Position numbers and translations under genes: made by a program | NCBI GenBank assembly: GCA_963930775.1 | Contig: OZ005689.1 | Coordinates: 2,418,001 to 2,482,000, forward strand | DNA length: 64,000 nt | Direction: 5' to 3' | Source of the DNA: Cliona cf. orientalis | Taxonomy: Eukaryota > Porifera > Demospongiae > Clionaida > Clionaidae | Notes under the pieces: model-generated | Seen by the model: the letters and a program-made list of their open reading frames with translations, nothing else | The model's database searches: none | Told to the model about the DNA's origin: nothing | Shown here: piece after piece, positions 1 to 11,412 of the stretch | Position numbering within the stretch: the stretch's first letter is position 1 | Layout: every line of letters begins with the position of its first letter

Positions 1-1042
1 TAGTCTCTTTGAAAGTCAAAATAAGGAACTCTTGAAATTGTCAGAAACAGACTTGCCTGTCGATAAAAAAGTCCAGAAAGGTATTAGGGACCTGCATAAG
101 GATTCAAACTTTACACCGCAAACATGCCAGATACGTTGTTTGTTGCTCCACGGTTTGCCACTTACTCCCCTAGATTGCTTATCTTTGGGATACTACATCA
201 ACAATAAGTCATGTATGCCGATAATGGAATCATATATTATATCATTTGACTTTGTTTGCTGCTCACTCAATCATACAGGAATAAATATACTATTCACGGA
301 GTTAAAAAGGAACATTAGCCAGCGAACTACAGTAAGAGTACAGCTAATAATGACTGCCAACAAATTAAACAGAGAATCACTGCTTTCCCTGAAAGAACTT
401 TTGCAAGGACAATCGAACGTTGAGGGTATTGCATTATGCAATTGCTTTCAGCCATCGATTATCAACATTGGTTTTGCCCTAAAGTGTCTCATTGAAGGGC
501 TTTCAAATAACTCTTCCTGTGGCTTTATCGATTTGTCTGCAAACCACTTCAATTCTTCACATATTCATTACATTATTTTATTGCTTCGATACTGCCCCCA
601 GATTTACTGGCTTGAACTTAAGGAATATGACTTAAGTGGAGTGATGCCACTGTTTAGTAAAGCAGTAGCGATGACCGACCTACATACTCTAGATTTGAGT
701 TATTGCAACATATCTGATACAGATTTGATCATACTGGGGAAGGCAATCTGTGGAAATAATTCCCTACACCATTTGAGCATTCTTTACAATTCATTCACCC
801 ATAGAGGCTTAAGTAACTTTCTAAGATTGTTCGTGGAAACTCTCTCATTCCTGGGATTTTTGGGTATATGCCTTAAACTTAATGATGAGCAATTGTCAAT
901 TTTGAAGCAAATCAATTCTTTTCGAACTCTGCTAGGACTCCCTAATCTTTGCACTAAGACAATCAAGGATACATTGTCTTTATCAGCGTTAATGTCAATG
1001 TTGCAGCTAGAACAACTTCGTAAAACTAAGCACAGGAAATAA
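1..1042 (+). CDS. C-terminal part of an NLR-like leucine-rich-repeat protein (5' end outside window)
   Basis: The frame is open from base 2 to a TAA at 1040-1042, so this is the last exon, or part of it, of a longer gene. There is no ATG that looks like a true start. The roughly 346 visible residues have ribonuclease-inhibitor-type leucine-rich repeats. The clearest units are around LHTLDLSYCNISDTDL and SLHHLSILYNSFTHRGL, with the typical L-x-x-L-x-L-x-x-(N/C) spacing. In metazoan NLR proteins such a repeat fan follows a NACHT ATPase and senses ligands in the cytosol. Sponges carry large NLR families, but the NACHT part is not visible here, so the NLR assignment is inferred from the LRR style. 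No signal peptide or membrane segment can be judged. It could instead be a plain cytosolic LRR protein. Confidence 0.6.
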   Translation, partial: SLFESQNKELLKLSETDLPVDKKVQKGIRDLHKDSNFTPQTCQIRCLLLHGLPLTPLDCLSLGYYINNKSCMPIMESYIISFDFVCCSLNHTGINILFTELKRNISQRTTVRVQLIMTANKLNRESLLSLKELLQGQSNVEGIALCNCFQPSIINIGFALKCLIEGLSNNSSCGFIDLSANHFNSSHIHYIILLLRYCPQIYWLELKEYDLSGVMPLFSKAVAMTDLHTLDLSYCNISDTDLIILGKAICGNNSLHHLSILYNSFTHRGLSNFLRLFVETLSFLGFLGICLKLNDEQLSILKQINSFRTLLGLPNLCTKTIKDTLSLSALMSMLQLEQLRKTKHRK

Positions 1043-1290
1043 GCAATGATTTTGTTTACAGTGAATACCTTGAGTAGAAAAGCAAAGACGGTTAATTTAA
1101 TTGTTATACTTCTGAATCACTATTTATAGTTATTTATATTTCTGTTATTCATAGTACAGTGTCACCATGTGTGATGGTACGTGTATAATAATACTGAATA
1201 ATTATCAATTTTGACATCATTTTGATGATTAAATTTGGTTAGTGCTTTTGAAACCACAGGAGAAGTATAGTATTATTCCACATATCCCCA

Positions 1291-1590
1291 CTATGATTGT
1301 AACTTCCACTTGTCAATGAAACAATAATATTTATTCTCGTTGATTTTCACCCATGTAGCTACAAAAGCTTTCAAGAGGAGACTATAACTGCATTCATCAG
1401 CAAGCTCCAAGGCTCTGTCAATGGCTTCTTGTATCATAAGTCCATAATAATTGGTCTTCTTTGCCATCTCAACAACCGCAGCAACCACATCACTTACAGC
1501 ACTCTCAGTAGCTTTAATTAATTCTTAGCAGCTTTCTCAGCATCACTTTTGGTGGTCAAGTCCAAATCAATGATTACTAAACAATCTCCT
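1291..1590 (-). pseudogene. Possible decayed coding fragment (helical protein, frameshifted)
   Basis: Read on the minus strand, an open stretch from about 1590 gives a protein-like segment (IIDLDLTTKSDAEKAAKN) that hits a stop. A shift of frame continues it as a helical, alanine-rich segment (SAVSDVVAAVVEMAKK, then EAIDRALELADECSYSLL) ending at the stop at 1291. Two adjacent protein-like frames joined by one shift suggest a broken gene or a missed short intron. I do not recognise the family. It lies just downstream of the LRR gene on the other strand. A chance ORF in AT-rich DNA remains possible. Confidence 0.3.
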
Positions 1591-1914
1591 TCATCACATC
1601 ATATTGTACTGGTGGATACCTCTTTCATCACCATGCTAAAGTCTTGCTAGCATAGCTACATGTAAATTGAAAGTGAAAGATGATGTCGGACAGTTTCTAT
1701 TTTCAACCCATTCTGCGCACCCATGCAATATAGCTAACATGGACATGGACATGGACACTCACTGCTACTGAATATGATGCCCTATTGTGGCGAGATACGA
1801 AGCTTGGAACTGCCACTGTGTTACCTTCGGTGTTCTTTGACCATCCTTGTATATATTATCTAAAAGGGGGGGAAATAATAGTGATTCTAATGAAAGAAAA
1901 AAAATTGTACTGGT
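1591..1914. other. No gene seen
   Basis: AT-rich spacer with a short GGACAT tandem run near 1736-1757. No splice-supported coding signal or RNA gene was recognised. Confidence 0.4.
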
Positions 1915-2400
1915 AACCCCCATTCTCCCCGCACCTTCCGAGCTCTAGGCTGGAACGTTGGTCAGGGTGAACTGCGGACATTACTGCAGCCAGTTAGGTT
2001 CCTGTGTCACAGCCACAGGGGACCGAAGTCAGCCTATGGTGGAGTTACAGGCTTTATCCAGGATGAGGGGGTATTCAAGGGAGGGCGTGGGCGGCCCCTA
2101 AGCCATATTATATGCCCAGGCTCTTACGCCAGTTTTCAGTTGACGTCTAGCCCCCCGATACCGCATGCCAGAATTTGCTATTTATTGAGCTGGGACGGGT
2201 AGTGGCAAAACGCGTATGGGTTTCAATGTCTACCGCATACCAATATACGTCACCGGAAGTAATTAAGGGCTATGAATATCATTAAATCTACCACGCCATA
2301 AGGCTGATAACCAAAACGTAGCACATGAGCAGACGAATGCAGCTACCATGGTCCTGAGGATGCTACTACCGGGTATACGTCTAGACTATGTCCATCCACT
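1915..2400 (+). repeat. Interspersed repeat, copy A (inverted partner at 56735-57175)
   Basis: This stretch matches the reverse complement of 56735-57175 over most of its length. Shared landmarks, in order, are GCTGGAACGTTGGTCAGGGT, a CTGTGTCACAGCCACAGGGG block, TTATCCAGGATGAGGGGGTA, an ACTTCCGGTGA-like block and TACCATGGTCCTGAG. No long ORF is present. A core of it (CCAGAATTTGCTATTTATTG near 2168) recurs in MRE11 intron 3 at 32528 and 33072. It is likely a non-autonomous transposable element or a decayed fragment. Its ends and target-site duplications could not be fixed. Confidence 0.75.
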
Positions 2401-2783
2401 ATGCATCACCGGCATCCAGTACTGATCCACAATGATAATAATAAGGCTAGATCAATTTAATTTGTTGTTGCTCGGATATTGTGAGGACTGAGCGATCGAA
2501 AAAAAAAGAAAAAAATAGCAATTAATTGGGGTGTGGTTATAGACCACAATCTAATTAAGACAGACTAATGTGATTATCTAGGACCAAGGAATCAAGATAG
2601 AATACAAAAACCACTCTACTGTACATAAGCTCCACCCAACTTAATTAATTTTTTTTTCTGTTTGCCCAAAAATTGGAGCGAGCGAATCCGTGCAACAACT
2701 TATTTAATTGGTCTGGCCCAATATTATCATCATACTTCTACCCATTCACCAAAGAATAATATTATATAACTTATTATGTACAG
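2401..2783. other. AT-rich spacer or intron, nothing recognised
   Basis: A-rich and T-rich runs (for example near 2500-2520 and 2650) and no coding signal. If the gene at 2784 starts further left, this would be its intron. Confidence 0.4.
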
Positions 2784-3296
2784 TTCCAGCCGTTAACATC
2801 CTTGGAGATCATGTGACTAGAGAAAGGACTGGTGCATCTCAGACTCCAGAACCACTCAGCATGGACATCAAAGGAAAGAAAAGGATCATCAGTGCGGCTT
2901 ATGGTATAATATAATTTATTAATTTTACTATACACATCATGATAGCTATTAGTGAGTGATAATGCCTATTATTATTAAGCAATCAGTAAGCAATAGCTAC
3001 AAAGTACACACACATAAATAATTATTCGCATGCACACACACTCTCTCTTACACACATACACACTCTCACACATATTATATATACCTAATATAATAATACA
3101 CATACATACGCACACTCTCTCATACAATGTCATAATTATTATACACACAATGTCATGTACTTTCTCTCACCAACACACTGTCACAATAATACATACGCTC
3201 TCTTCACAAATACACAAACATTCACACACACTCTCTCTCTCTCTTGAACACACTCTCTCTCTCTCTCTAACACACAATTCACAGCTCTCTCTCTTG

Positions 3297-3359
<63 letters not shown>

Positions 3360-3722
3360 TCACTCTCACTCTCTCTCTCTAACACACACACACATACAGT
3401 GTTAGACCAGCAGCTTCCCCAGTTCAGGGCACTGGAGGACATGAAGACTCGAGCCAATGGCAGTTTGGACTTCTACCTCTCTCATGCCATCAAGAAGCCA
3501 TCACGACGCAAACTCATCAACACTCATCCAACCAGTTTGACGGGGTCTAGCATAAAAGTGAAGGCAAAGGAGGAACTGTGCTCCCTTAAACAACCAGTTG
3601 GTGGTTGTGCATTGCCCAGAAACCACAATAATACAGGGAGAGCTAGAGAGATCAGTTTCACTGTCCAACAACCCACAAGGGGCAGTAGACTACCACAGCT
3701 ATCTCAGAGATATAGACATTGA
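2784..3722 (+). CDS. Unrecognised gene, two 3' exons (2784-2903, 3400-3722)
   Basis: Exon 2784-2903 begins after a TGTACAG acceptor and ends at ATG|GTATAA. Exon 3400-3722 begins after ACATACAG and ends with TGA. The phases join exactly (codon G|TG), giving about 147 residues. The second exon reads VLDQQLPQFRALEDMKTRA and ends in QPTRGSRLPQLSQRYRH. The protein is basic and hydrophilic, with many Arg/Lys/Gln, no signal peptide, no membrane segment and no motif I can name. The 5' limit is uncertain. The first exon has an in-frame Met (2862), but the frame stays open before it, so upstream exons may exist. The long His/Thr-rich frame before 3400 is only translated CA/CT microsatellite and is excluded. 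The function is unknown. Confidence 0.45.
3296..3355. repeat. (CA)n microsatellite
   Basis: About 30 uninterrupted CA units, preceded by CT-rich DNA from 3228 and followed by more CT before the acceptor at 3400. Confidence 0.95.
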
Positions 3723-5543
3723 ACTACAATAATATTATATAACTATCGTACAGTCCATAATTCATGTATTCTGAATTATAAACTTCATTCATTTCTAGCT
3801 GTATGTAGGTGATGTTAAGAGCTAGCCTTGACCAGCATGGTTGATTTGACATGCTCTCTAGATGCAGAGCTTACAAGCATAAGACCCAAGAGTGTACTCT
3901 TCGTAAGATATTATATTATGGACTAATTTTAATAAGAGTAGCTATTGGAATGCACAGAGAGGTAGACCAGAGCTCTGTATACAGCCAGATGACCTCATAC
4001 ACTGCGTCCATGCTTATTATTAAATTTTAGCACTTGTCCATTAAAGCTTAATTCTTTGAAATTTCAAAAACAAGGCCTATTACACAAACAATGCAATGAC
4101 ATCACTGCATCATTAAAAAACCATTTAAAATTGTGACATATTATTCAGTAATAATTTTGCGTTCAATCAAGTTCATCTCTCCTCCAGTATTTGCGTCCAT
4201 TCATTCCTTCAATCTTACTCTTTCTTTTTATCTGTCGAAAGCGAGAGAGAGAGAGAGAGATCTATTTATCCATGCCGAACCATTTTCAGCTCCAAAAATC
4301 CATCATACAACCAACCAGAGATGTTATCAGTTTCCAAAACCAGTTCAATTTCGTACGTTGACAATCTTTAGACTCCAGAAATGAACGAGCCACCGTGCAT
4401 AAGACTGTACACACGTACATCCAGGGCAGACTTGAGAAACCAAGTCTGAGCATAGGCCACGTGGTAAACGATCCAGGCCTCAACGATGAGAGTCTCAAAT
4501 TATTCAAATTTTCTTGAATGGTGACTAGCGCACTCTGTGGACAGTTGATCTGCTTTAGTTGCTTGGCTCTCTGGTATAATTTCGAGTGTTTTGTTTGATG
4601 GTTCCAAGTTCTTGTAATAAGCAATCATATCATGCATGAAGCAACCGTTCCAACTGCTGCAAACCCCTACCAAGATGTCGTGATTGATGTATTTTTATAC
4701 TGGGAGAGGAGGGGGTTTTGAAGCGTACGAGCGCAAAAGGAAAGGTAGTCGCCGACTCTCGAAAACGACTATGTGATGTTGATCGAAGTGCACACGTACA
4801 AGCGTGTGTGTGTAGATGGTGCTTTTCAGTCCATTCGTAATGATGGCAGTGCTGGACTGTAGTTTGTCGACTCCCAGTAGGTACAAAAGATAGAAATAAT
4901 AATGAATACTTGAGAGAAAGAGAAAGAGAGAGGAAGGGAGGGAGAGAATGAAAGAGAGAGAGAGAGAGAGAGAGGAAGGGAGGAGGGAGAGAGAGAATAA
5001 CTTGGAGCGACTAAAATGATACAATTGGGTGGGTGGGGATAAGGGATAAGAATAATAAAAAGATGAAAGAGAGAGAGCAAGAGAGAGGCGATATGACAGA
5101 ACAGTGTGCCAAGTTCAACTTAGCAATGCCATGAAATCAATTAAAACACATAAAATTAGACAACATGACCACAACAATAACTGCACAATACACACACACA
5201 TACATACACTTACACGCATCCATTCACAATAATAATCGATATACATAAAATAATAGCAAATGTGCACTCAGTGATAACACATAATTTCTACTAATTACCT
5301 AACTTACAGACGAGGCCTTTCCCACAAAATTTTCACGTAATGAGAAAAGGAAAAAAAAAGAAGCAATAATGATAATATAGAGAGGGGATTGTGGGTACTG
5401 ATGGTGAAATGATATAGTGCACTTGAGATTTAAATTAGGTGCAATGACTGACAGAGAAAGAGAGAGAGAGAGCGAGAGAGAGAGAGAGAGAAAGAGTTCA
5501 AAAAGTTACGTGATCATTTCGTGGGTCAGGGGTGCCACTCGCC
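3723..5543. other. Intergenic, repeats only
   Basis: Contains GA-rich tracts (4244-4260, 4914-4995, 5056-5085, 5456-5496) and A/T-rich DNA. A 112-residue minus-strand frame at 4286-4624 has no recognisable motif and no splice or start support. The right end is the 3' flank of the helicase gene, which ends at 5544 on the minus strand. Confidence 0.45.
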
Positions 5544-6690
5544 TTAGGTGGCGGACGACGAAGACGCCGACGAGGCAGGGGTGAGGGCAGTGGGCGTGGT
5601 CTGGGCCGGCCCCTGGTCGTCGGGCGTGGTCTGATACTCTGCGACGTAGAGTCTTTTGTCGATGACCTTTGGTACTGGCTGGATCTCGGTCTGTAGTTGC
5701 TTCTCGATAGTGACTAGATTGAATCGGTCGTCGTGAGTTATGAGGTTGATTGCGAGGCCGAGGTGTCCGAATCGACCCGAGCGGCCTATTCTGTGGAGGT
5801 AGGTCTCGGAGGTCTTGGGGAAATCAAAGTTGATGACGACGTTGACTGCTTGGATGTCGATACCTCTCGTCAGAAGGTCTGGAGTTCAAATGGGGGGAAG
5901 AAACAATGAATGAATGCATATAATATTATGTGTGCTTTGCAGGTCAGTTGTCTAGGAAAGTTAGGGAATGGCACCTGTCTCTGTCACTATATAATCTGAC
6001 AGCCTTCGTGACTTGTAGTAGCCACTGCCTATTTACCCTTTTCATTGGACAACTGACTCGCAAAGCACAGTATCATAAGATAAGAAGTATATTATAGGTA
6101 CATGTACAAAGAGACTATAGTAAATGAAACTGAATGATCAGTGAAGGTCATCAGACACCTCATCCTCTCTAAGCAATAACAGTATCATTATTGAATCTAA
6201 TGGTGACTGCAATGCAATTGTAAATATCTGGCAAATCGTCAACAATTCACCGCAATGAAATGATAAAGCTCAGGAAGACTATGCACGCTGCACAAGTACA
6301 CGTATAATTTATCTTCTACTACCAATCCCAAACCTAAGGGGCAACCATCCCATTGCCTGCTCAGGCAAACATAATCCCAGCAAAAGGTAGAGCCACTTAC
6401 ATGTAGGTGTCTAGCATGGAAAACTAGGGGTAGTATATATACATCAGTGTTCTCCCTAGCATACCTAAGGCATGTCGACCCAACAAGCCTTCAGTACAGA
6501 GTTTCCTTTGATGTGGGAATAGGGATAACCCATGTACTTTGATGTGGCCACGGGCTCCACCCAAACTATGCCCTCCCATCATGCCTTGAATTCAGCTTGG
6601 GGAGAACACTGGACATGTACGTAGGTTAAGAAGCTCTTTGTCCTATGAGAACTCTCCCTATGGTACCCACCATGCCATGCACAGCCACCT

Positions 6691-6726
<36 letters not shown>

Positions 6727-8053
6727 ACAGACTCACCAGTGCAGACAAGATTCCTGCACTCCCCGTTGCGAAAATCATGAAAGACCTTGTTCCTGTGAGC
6801 CTGAACCATCTTGGAGTGGATGTAGAAACACGAGTAGCCGAGCTGAGTGATCTTCTTGGCTAGCAATTCCACGCGCTGGACAGAGTTGCAGAAAATGATG
6901 CTTTGGTTGATCTGTAGCTTGGAGAACAGAGTGTTGAGACAGTGGACCTTCTGTCGCTCCTCGACGTAGGCGTAGTACTGGGTCACGCCCTTCAGGGTTA
7001 GCTCGTCCATCAGGTTGATCGTGTAGGGAGTACGAAGGTAGCGCTCCTGTTCGTTAGTAAATAATTGCACGCACATAATTATTATTATTATTATTGAGAG
7101 AGGATTCATGAACTTTTGTGAGTGTTTAGTCAGTAACAAAAACAATGAAAAATAGCACCCAGGACTGATTTAGAGGGTGGGGAGCATAGGGATTTCCACC
7201 ACCCCTCAGGTTGATTCCCCTTCCCTAGATTTCTAAAATATTATATTATTAATCCCTGACCACCAATGAAATTACCCGCCATAAGTATGGTATCTTATAG
7301 ACTCACGGTAAATCCCCTTATATACACCTACATACATATAACTGGCTCTAAGTAATGGGATAGTTACTCCTTAGATTTGGGACTGACAGTAGAAGATAAC
7401 TTTTGTCCATGCATACTCACAGTAAATCCCCTTATAGTGATGGAGAAGGTGGCCGAGTAGAGCAACACATTATTCCTATCACATTTTGACCACTATTTCT
7501 ACTTTACGTGATTGTAACTCTGCTGTGGAATCTCCCAGAAAGCTCAAATTTAGGCTTCAGTAATTTCAATCTATCTGCTAGGGGTGAGCCAACTTCTGGT
7601 TTCAACTGTCAAAGCGTAATATTAGGAGAGCTAATCGAATTAAAAATGGAATGTTAGTTTTCTATATGTGACTGCCACATTTGGAATTGGCAGTAGAAGA
7701 TAAATCTAACAAATTTTCATGTTGTATGTCCATGCATACTCACAGTGAATCCCCTTATAGTGATGGGGAAGGTGGCCGAGTAGAGCAGCACCTGTCTGTC
7801 GGAGGGAAGGAAGGAGATGAGCTTGTCCAGGGCCTTCTGGTAGTCCATGGAGAGCAGCTTGTCAGCCTCGTCCAAGACAAGCATCTGACACTGGCTCACG
7901 TTGGCAATGCCCTTCTCCATCAGGTCTATGATACGACCAGGAGTGGCTACGATCACATGGACTGCAGACGAGAGGGGGAGAGAGAGAGAAGGAGGGAGAG
8001 AGAGGGGGAGAGAGAGAGGGGGGAGGGAGAGAGAGAGGAGAAGGGGGGGGGGG

Positions 8054-8094
<41 letters not shown>

Positions 8095-9830
8095 AAGAGA
8101 GGGAAAGTGAGAGAAAAGTATTCACTATCACACACTACATGTACAACAGTAAATTGCAGTTTTGTGTGGTTAAGCACAAGCTAGCCCGAAGGTGAAAGGG
8201 GTCATGGGCAAACAACATACGTACATACGTACATGTGCTCGTTTGGGAGTCTCTCACGCACACACATCTCGTGCACACATGCTACTATTTATAACTATTG
8301 TGCATGTAAGTGTACACACACACGCATTATAGGGCACAATGTATGCTGTATGCTGTATGCGGTCACTGACCAAGCAACTTCAACAATCGTGTGTACATGT
8401 ACATTATACCTTGAAGAATATGCATATACTATGACTTTGCAATCTCTATTACTAGAGAAGAGAGTGCAATGCACCACTTGCATAAGTGCATGATAGTTTA
8501 GGCTATAGATGGAAGCCTTCACATTCATTCGTTTATGTCTGTATCGATAGCAGCTAAACTATACTAGAGCACCACAGACAATTCCATTCACATAGCATAT
8601 CTATGCAGGTTTACCTTAGATCTACTACTAATCCAAGGGGCAACCATCCCATTGCCTCTTCGGGCAAACCTAATCCCAGCAAAAGTCAGAGCCACTTACT
8701 AGTTAGGTGCCTAGCCTTGAGAACTAGAGGTGGTAGGTTACTTGTAGAGACTACTATTCATAAAAATACATATATACCTGCTTCGTCTAGTCTCATGATG
8801 TCATCCCTGAGGCTGGTGCCACCCGTGGTCACCATGATACGGGCTTTCATGTACTTGCTCAGTTCCTTGCACAGTTGAGAGGTCTGCAAGGCTAGCTCTC
8901 TTGTTGGCACAACCACCATAGCTGCAAGTAGAAAGTAATAAGTACTACAAGTAGGTTTATCTTCAACTATCAATCCTAAATCTAAGGGGCAACCATCTCA
9001 CTGCCTGCTCAGGCAAACCTAATCCCAGCAAAAGGCAGAGCCACTTAGGTGTCTTAGGTCTACTGTTGAGGTGGCTGGCCCACCCAGTGCTGCACTGAAC
9101 TAATGAGGTCTAATAGGCCAAAACAGCTGTGTTGCAACACTTCTGGCACAATCTTTTTGAAGCTTCATGCATTTAATCAAAGGGGCCCTGAATAATATTA
9201 TATAGTAACTGGCAATGGGAGAGGGGAAGGCGAGAAAAAGAGGCGACTAGGAATATTTGCACATAATTAGAGCATGCGCTGGCTAATGGCATCAAGAAAA
9301 TTACATGGCTCTCATTTTTTTGAGGCAGTACACATAAAATTAAAGAAAGAACTGTATCAAAGGAAGAGAGAGAGGGAGGGGAAAAGCAGCTTCTAAACAT
9401 AAAGATATTATTTTGCACTATTGCATAACTCCAAGGAAGTGGAGTACACCAACATCTTCTCTATGGCTTGCTTGTGTGATATCACGTTACCACAGACTTG
9501 GCCGAAATTTGCCAAGTGGTGGGCAATAATTAGAATAAACAAACAATCTCACCCCACATGCATACATACACACACACACATGCATACACACCTTGAATAT
9601 GGCCTTGTTCTGTGTCGGTCTTTTCGAGTAGTGGGATGAGGTAGGCGCCTGTCTTTCCCGTTCCATTTTTTGCTCGTGCCAGAATGTCCCTCCCAGCCAG
9701 TGCGATGGGGATGCTCTCTTCTTGGATGGGTGATGGTACTTCGTAGCCTTTTTCAAATATTCCCATGAGGAGCTCGCGTTTGAGGCAGTAGTCTTCAAAT
9801 TCATTGCCCTTTCTTCTTGTTACATCCTTC

Positions 9831-9906
<76 letters not shown>

Positions 9907-10383
9907 CAGAGAGAGATGGAGAGAGAGCAAAAAGTGGGTGGATATAATGCTGTATGTACAGTATGTGTTTGTATTAATCGACCACGAGCGCGAGTTCCTG
10001 CTTAGATAAATCAACAAACACATACATAAACATGCACACCCAGCCACACTCTCTTAACTAGCTAGTTTTAAAAACAAGAAGGGGTGGCAAATATACACCT
10101 ATACATCTGTACACACATGAGGTGTAGTGTGCCGTAGCGCCTTCTCTTACCTCAGTTTTTGTCCGTGTGTCTTTGGGTGGTACTTTTAGCTTGGCTTTCC
10201 ACTCAGTCCTGCAAAAGTATGGAGTATTGATACGGAGTAAAAAGGGGAATTTCGCTAACCACACCAAAAAATAAAAGGGAAAAGTAGCTCTCTCCCTCTC
10301 TCTCACACACACATATATATATACACACATGCATCATTGCAAAAAAATTGTACTCACAGAGAGGGGGATGAGTTTCCCGCCAT
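5544..10383 (-). CDS. DDX6: ATP-dependent RNA helicase DDX6 / Me31B type, 7 exons, complete
   Basis: Coding exons on the minus strand: 10383-10358, 10208-10151, 9826-9592, 8921-8778, 7961-7744, 7046-6737 and 5878-5544. They have consistent GT/AG borders and phases and give 441 residues. Family knowledge: DDX6 is a cytoplasmic DEAD-box ATPase of P-bodies that couples decapping and translational repression. Visible motifs: Q-motif PSPIQEES (about 59-66), Walker A AKNGTGKT (80-87), PTREL, TPGRI, DEAD (185-188), SAT (216-218), IIFCNS, TRGID and HRIGRSGR (359-366). The N-terminal [17 protein letters not shown] is the conserved DDX6 lead-in. The start ATG at 10383 is in a tiny 26-nt coding exon. 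The C-terminus is low-complexity Ser/Ala/Thr/Pro. Introns are full of GA/CT repeats and dispersed elements. Length is close to the usual family size. Confidence 0.95.
5933..6067 (+). mobile_element. MITE family B, copy 1 (DDX6 intron 6)
   Basis: About 135 bp bounded by inverted ends: TGCTTTGCAGGTCAGTTGTC at the left, and a right end whose complement is nearly the same (GACAACTGACTCGCAAAGCA). The same unit recurs at 25207-25355, 61461-61621 and 61836-61958. It has no coding capacity. Confidence 0.8.
6312..6436 (-). repeat. Dispersed 110-bp family A, copy 1
   Basis: Contains the family core CTACTACCAATCCCAAACCT, then GGGGCAACCATCCCATTGCC, CTCAGGCAAACATAATCCCA and a tail ending near GGGGTAGTA. 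Seven good copies lie in this window, mostly in introns. Confidence 0.8.
7367..7467 (-). repeat. Duplicated DDX6 exon 5 / donor fragment in intron 5
   Basis: 7415-7467 repeats 7732-7792, which holds the last codons of DDX6 exon 5 plus its donor site. The copy keeps CATGCATACTCACAGT and the coding-like GGTGGCCGAGTAGAGCA. Flanking intron sequence (AGTAGAAGATAA) is shared as well. The copy lies about 300 bp into intron 5 and has substitutions, so it is a local duplication and not an exon. Confidence 0.8.
7973..8112. repeat. GA-rich microsatellite with G run
   Basis: Imperfect (GA)n with GGGGGAG blocks and a G run near 8044-8058. On the DDX6 sense strand this is the CT-rich tract just upstream of the exon 5 acceptor. 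Confidence 0.9.
8611..8738 (-). repeat. Dispersed family A, copy 2
   Basis: Shares GGGGCAACCATCCCATTGCC, GGGCAAACCTAATCCCAGCA and a CTAGCCTTGAGAACTAG tail with the other copies. It lies in DDX6 intron 4. Confidence 0.8.
8955..9062 (-). repeat. Dispersed family A, copy 3
   Basis: Shares AAGGGGCAACCATCTCACTG, CTGCTCAGGCAAACCTAATC and CAGAGCCACTTAGGTGTC. It lies in DDX6 intron 3, only about 350 bp from copy 2. Confidence 0.8.
9829..9920. repeat. (GA)n microsatellite at DDX6 exon 3 acceptor
   Basis: About 45 GA units. On the helicase sense strand they form the pyrimidine tract a few bases upstream of the exon 3 acceptor at 9827-9828. Confidence 0.9.
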
Positions 10384-10760
10384 TGGCGCGGACGTTCTGT
10401 GGTGGTTAGTTTTCTCAACAGCAGGCGTTGCCATTTCTCTGTGTCAGAGTAAAATATCGTTTTTCGTTCGAGTTCAAAAAAGAGGCCGCACCTTTCTTCT
10501 TTCAGACCAACTAAAGTTCTCAGTTTTTGAAAGACGGTGGACGAGGGTGTTTCTTTAGCTCTTTGTAGAAATGATTGCGTAGTTTCCAAAGCGTTAGAGA
10601 GCGTCTTTTCCTTCTTTTGATAGTTGAAAACGCTCCACTTTTCCTTTTTGTTGTGTGCTTGCTCGGTTTGCAATTTGCAGGTTTCGATGACGTACGTAAT
10701 TGGCCGTGTGATGACGTCAGAGACAGGTCCTGAGCACTAGCGCTATAGCATGAGTCAGCT
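10384..10760 (-). promoter_or_regulatory. DDX6 5' leader and putative promoter
   Basis: Upstream of the DDX6 start at 10383. A palindromic CRE-like octamer TGACGTCA lies at 10712-10719 and an inverted CCAAT (ATTGG on +) at 10699-10703, about 320 bp before the ATG. These are common core-proximal elements, but use as a promoter is inferred. A long minus-strand frame here (to 10673) is taken as leader sequence because the conserved protein begins at 10383. Confidence 0.4.
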
Positions 10761-11083
10761 ACATACTAGGTAATGGTCGTCAACACACTCTGTTCATGTT
10801 GTACCTTATTCTAGTGAGAAAATAAGGGTTGTTTAATTCTTCATAATCACTTGTACTCTCAAATTTAATAACACAATGTCATACCTATGCAACAGAGCAT
10901 TGCTGGCTACCTGCAGAGGGGCATGGGTGATCACTAATGATATAGGAAGGCTGGGTCATGGCCAACAGTATGGCATACACACCATTAATAATTAAAAAAA
11001 AAAAACGTGTATATTAGTTCAAAAGACATCAAGCCCATATACATGCAGTACTTCATCTTGTCTCTGTTTACCGTATTTCAGCC

Positions 11084-11284
11084 ATAAAGTTCTAATTACA
11101 GCACCAAAAAAAAATAATAATAATAGGAATCACACTTGGCACTCCCATTAGAACATGTAAAAGTTACTCAAGGCACCAGTTTTCGTATCTCTGACTGTAC
11201 TTTGCACTATAATTAGAACGATAATATTATCCAATACCAAGTGTTACTAACATTAGAGCAGCGCTGTAATTAAAACTTCTACGG
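11084..11284 (+). mobile_element. MITE family D, copy 1
   Basis: About 200 bp with inverted ends AAAGTTCTAATTACAGCACC and GCGCTGTAATTAAAACTT. The interior block GTATCTCTGACTGTACTTTG is shared with 55079-55256. It has no ORF and lies in the intergenic DNA between DDX6 and the 3' end of CBL. Confidence 0.75.
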
Positions 11285-11406
11285 TAATTCTGGATATTAT
11301 GATTATACTCAGTTTGCAAAATGTATCACACATGTACAGAGAAGTTATAAACATATGTACGAATACATATCTCCTATATAACACAATCAAAAAGAAATCT
11401 GTTTTT

Positions 11407-11412
11407 TTATTA
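11407..11412 (-). terminator. Possible CBL polyadenylation signal
   Basis: TTTATT on the plus strand reads AATAAA on the CBL strand, about 300 bp past the CBL stop. Plausible by position only. Confidence 0.3.

Noticed and set aside
3030..3399. His/Thr/Ser-rich open frame before the exon at 3400
   Set aside because: It is translated CA/CT microsatellite. The frame becomes protein-like only after the ACATACAG acceptor.
4286..4624. 112-residue minus-strand frame
   Set aside because: No recognisable motif, no conserved-looking composition and no neighbouring exons.
6579..6736. C-terminal extension of the DDX6 exon 6 frame
   Set aside because: It runs past the GTGAGT donor into a GT microsatellite. 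Exon 7 restores the conserved helicase sequence.
10203..10673. 156-residue minus-strand frame upstream of DDX6
   Set aside because: It reads through the first intron and leader. The conserved DDX6 protein starts at 10383 in another frame with proper splicing.
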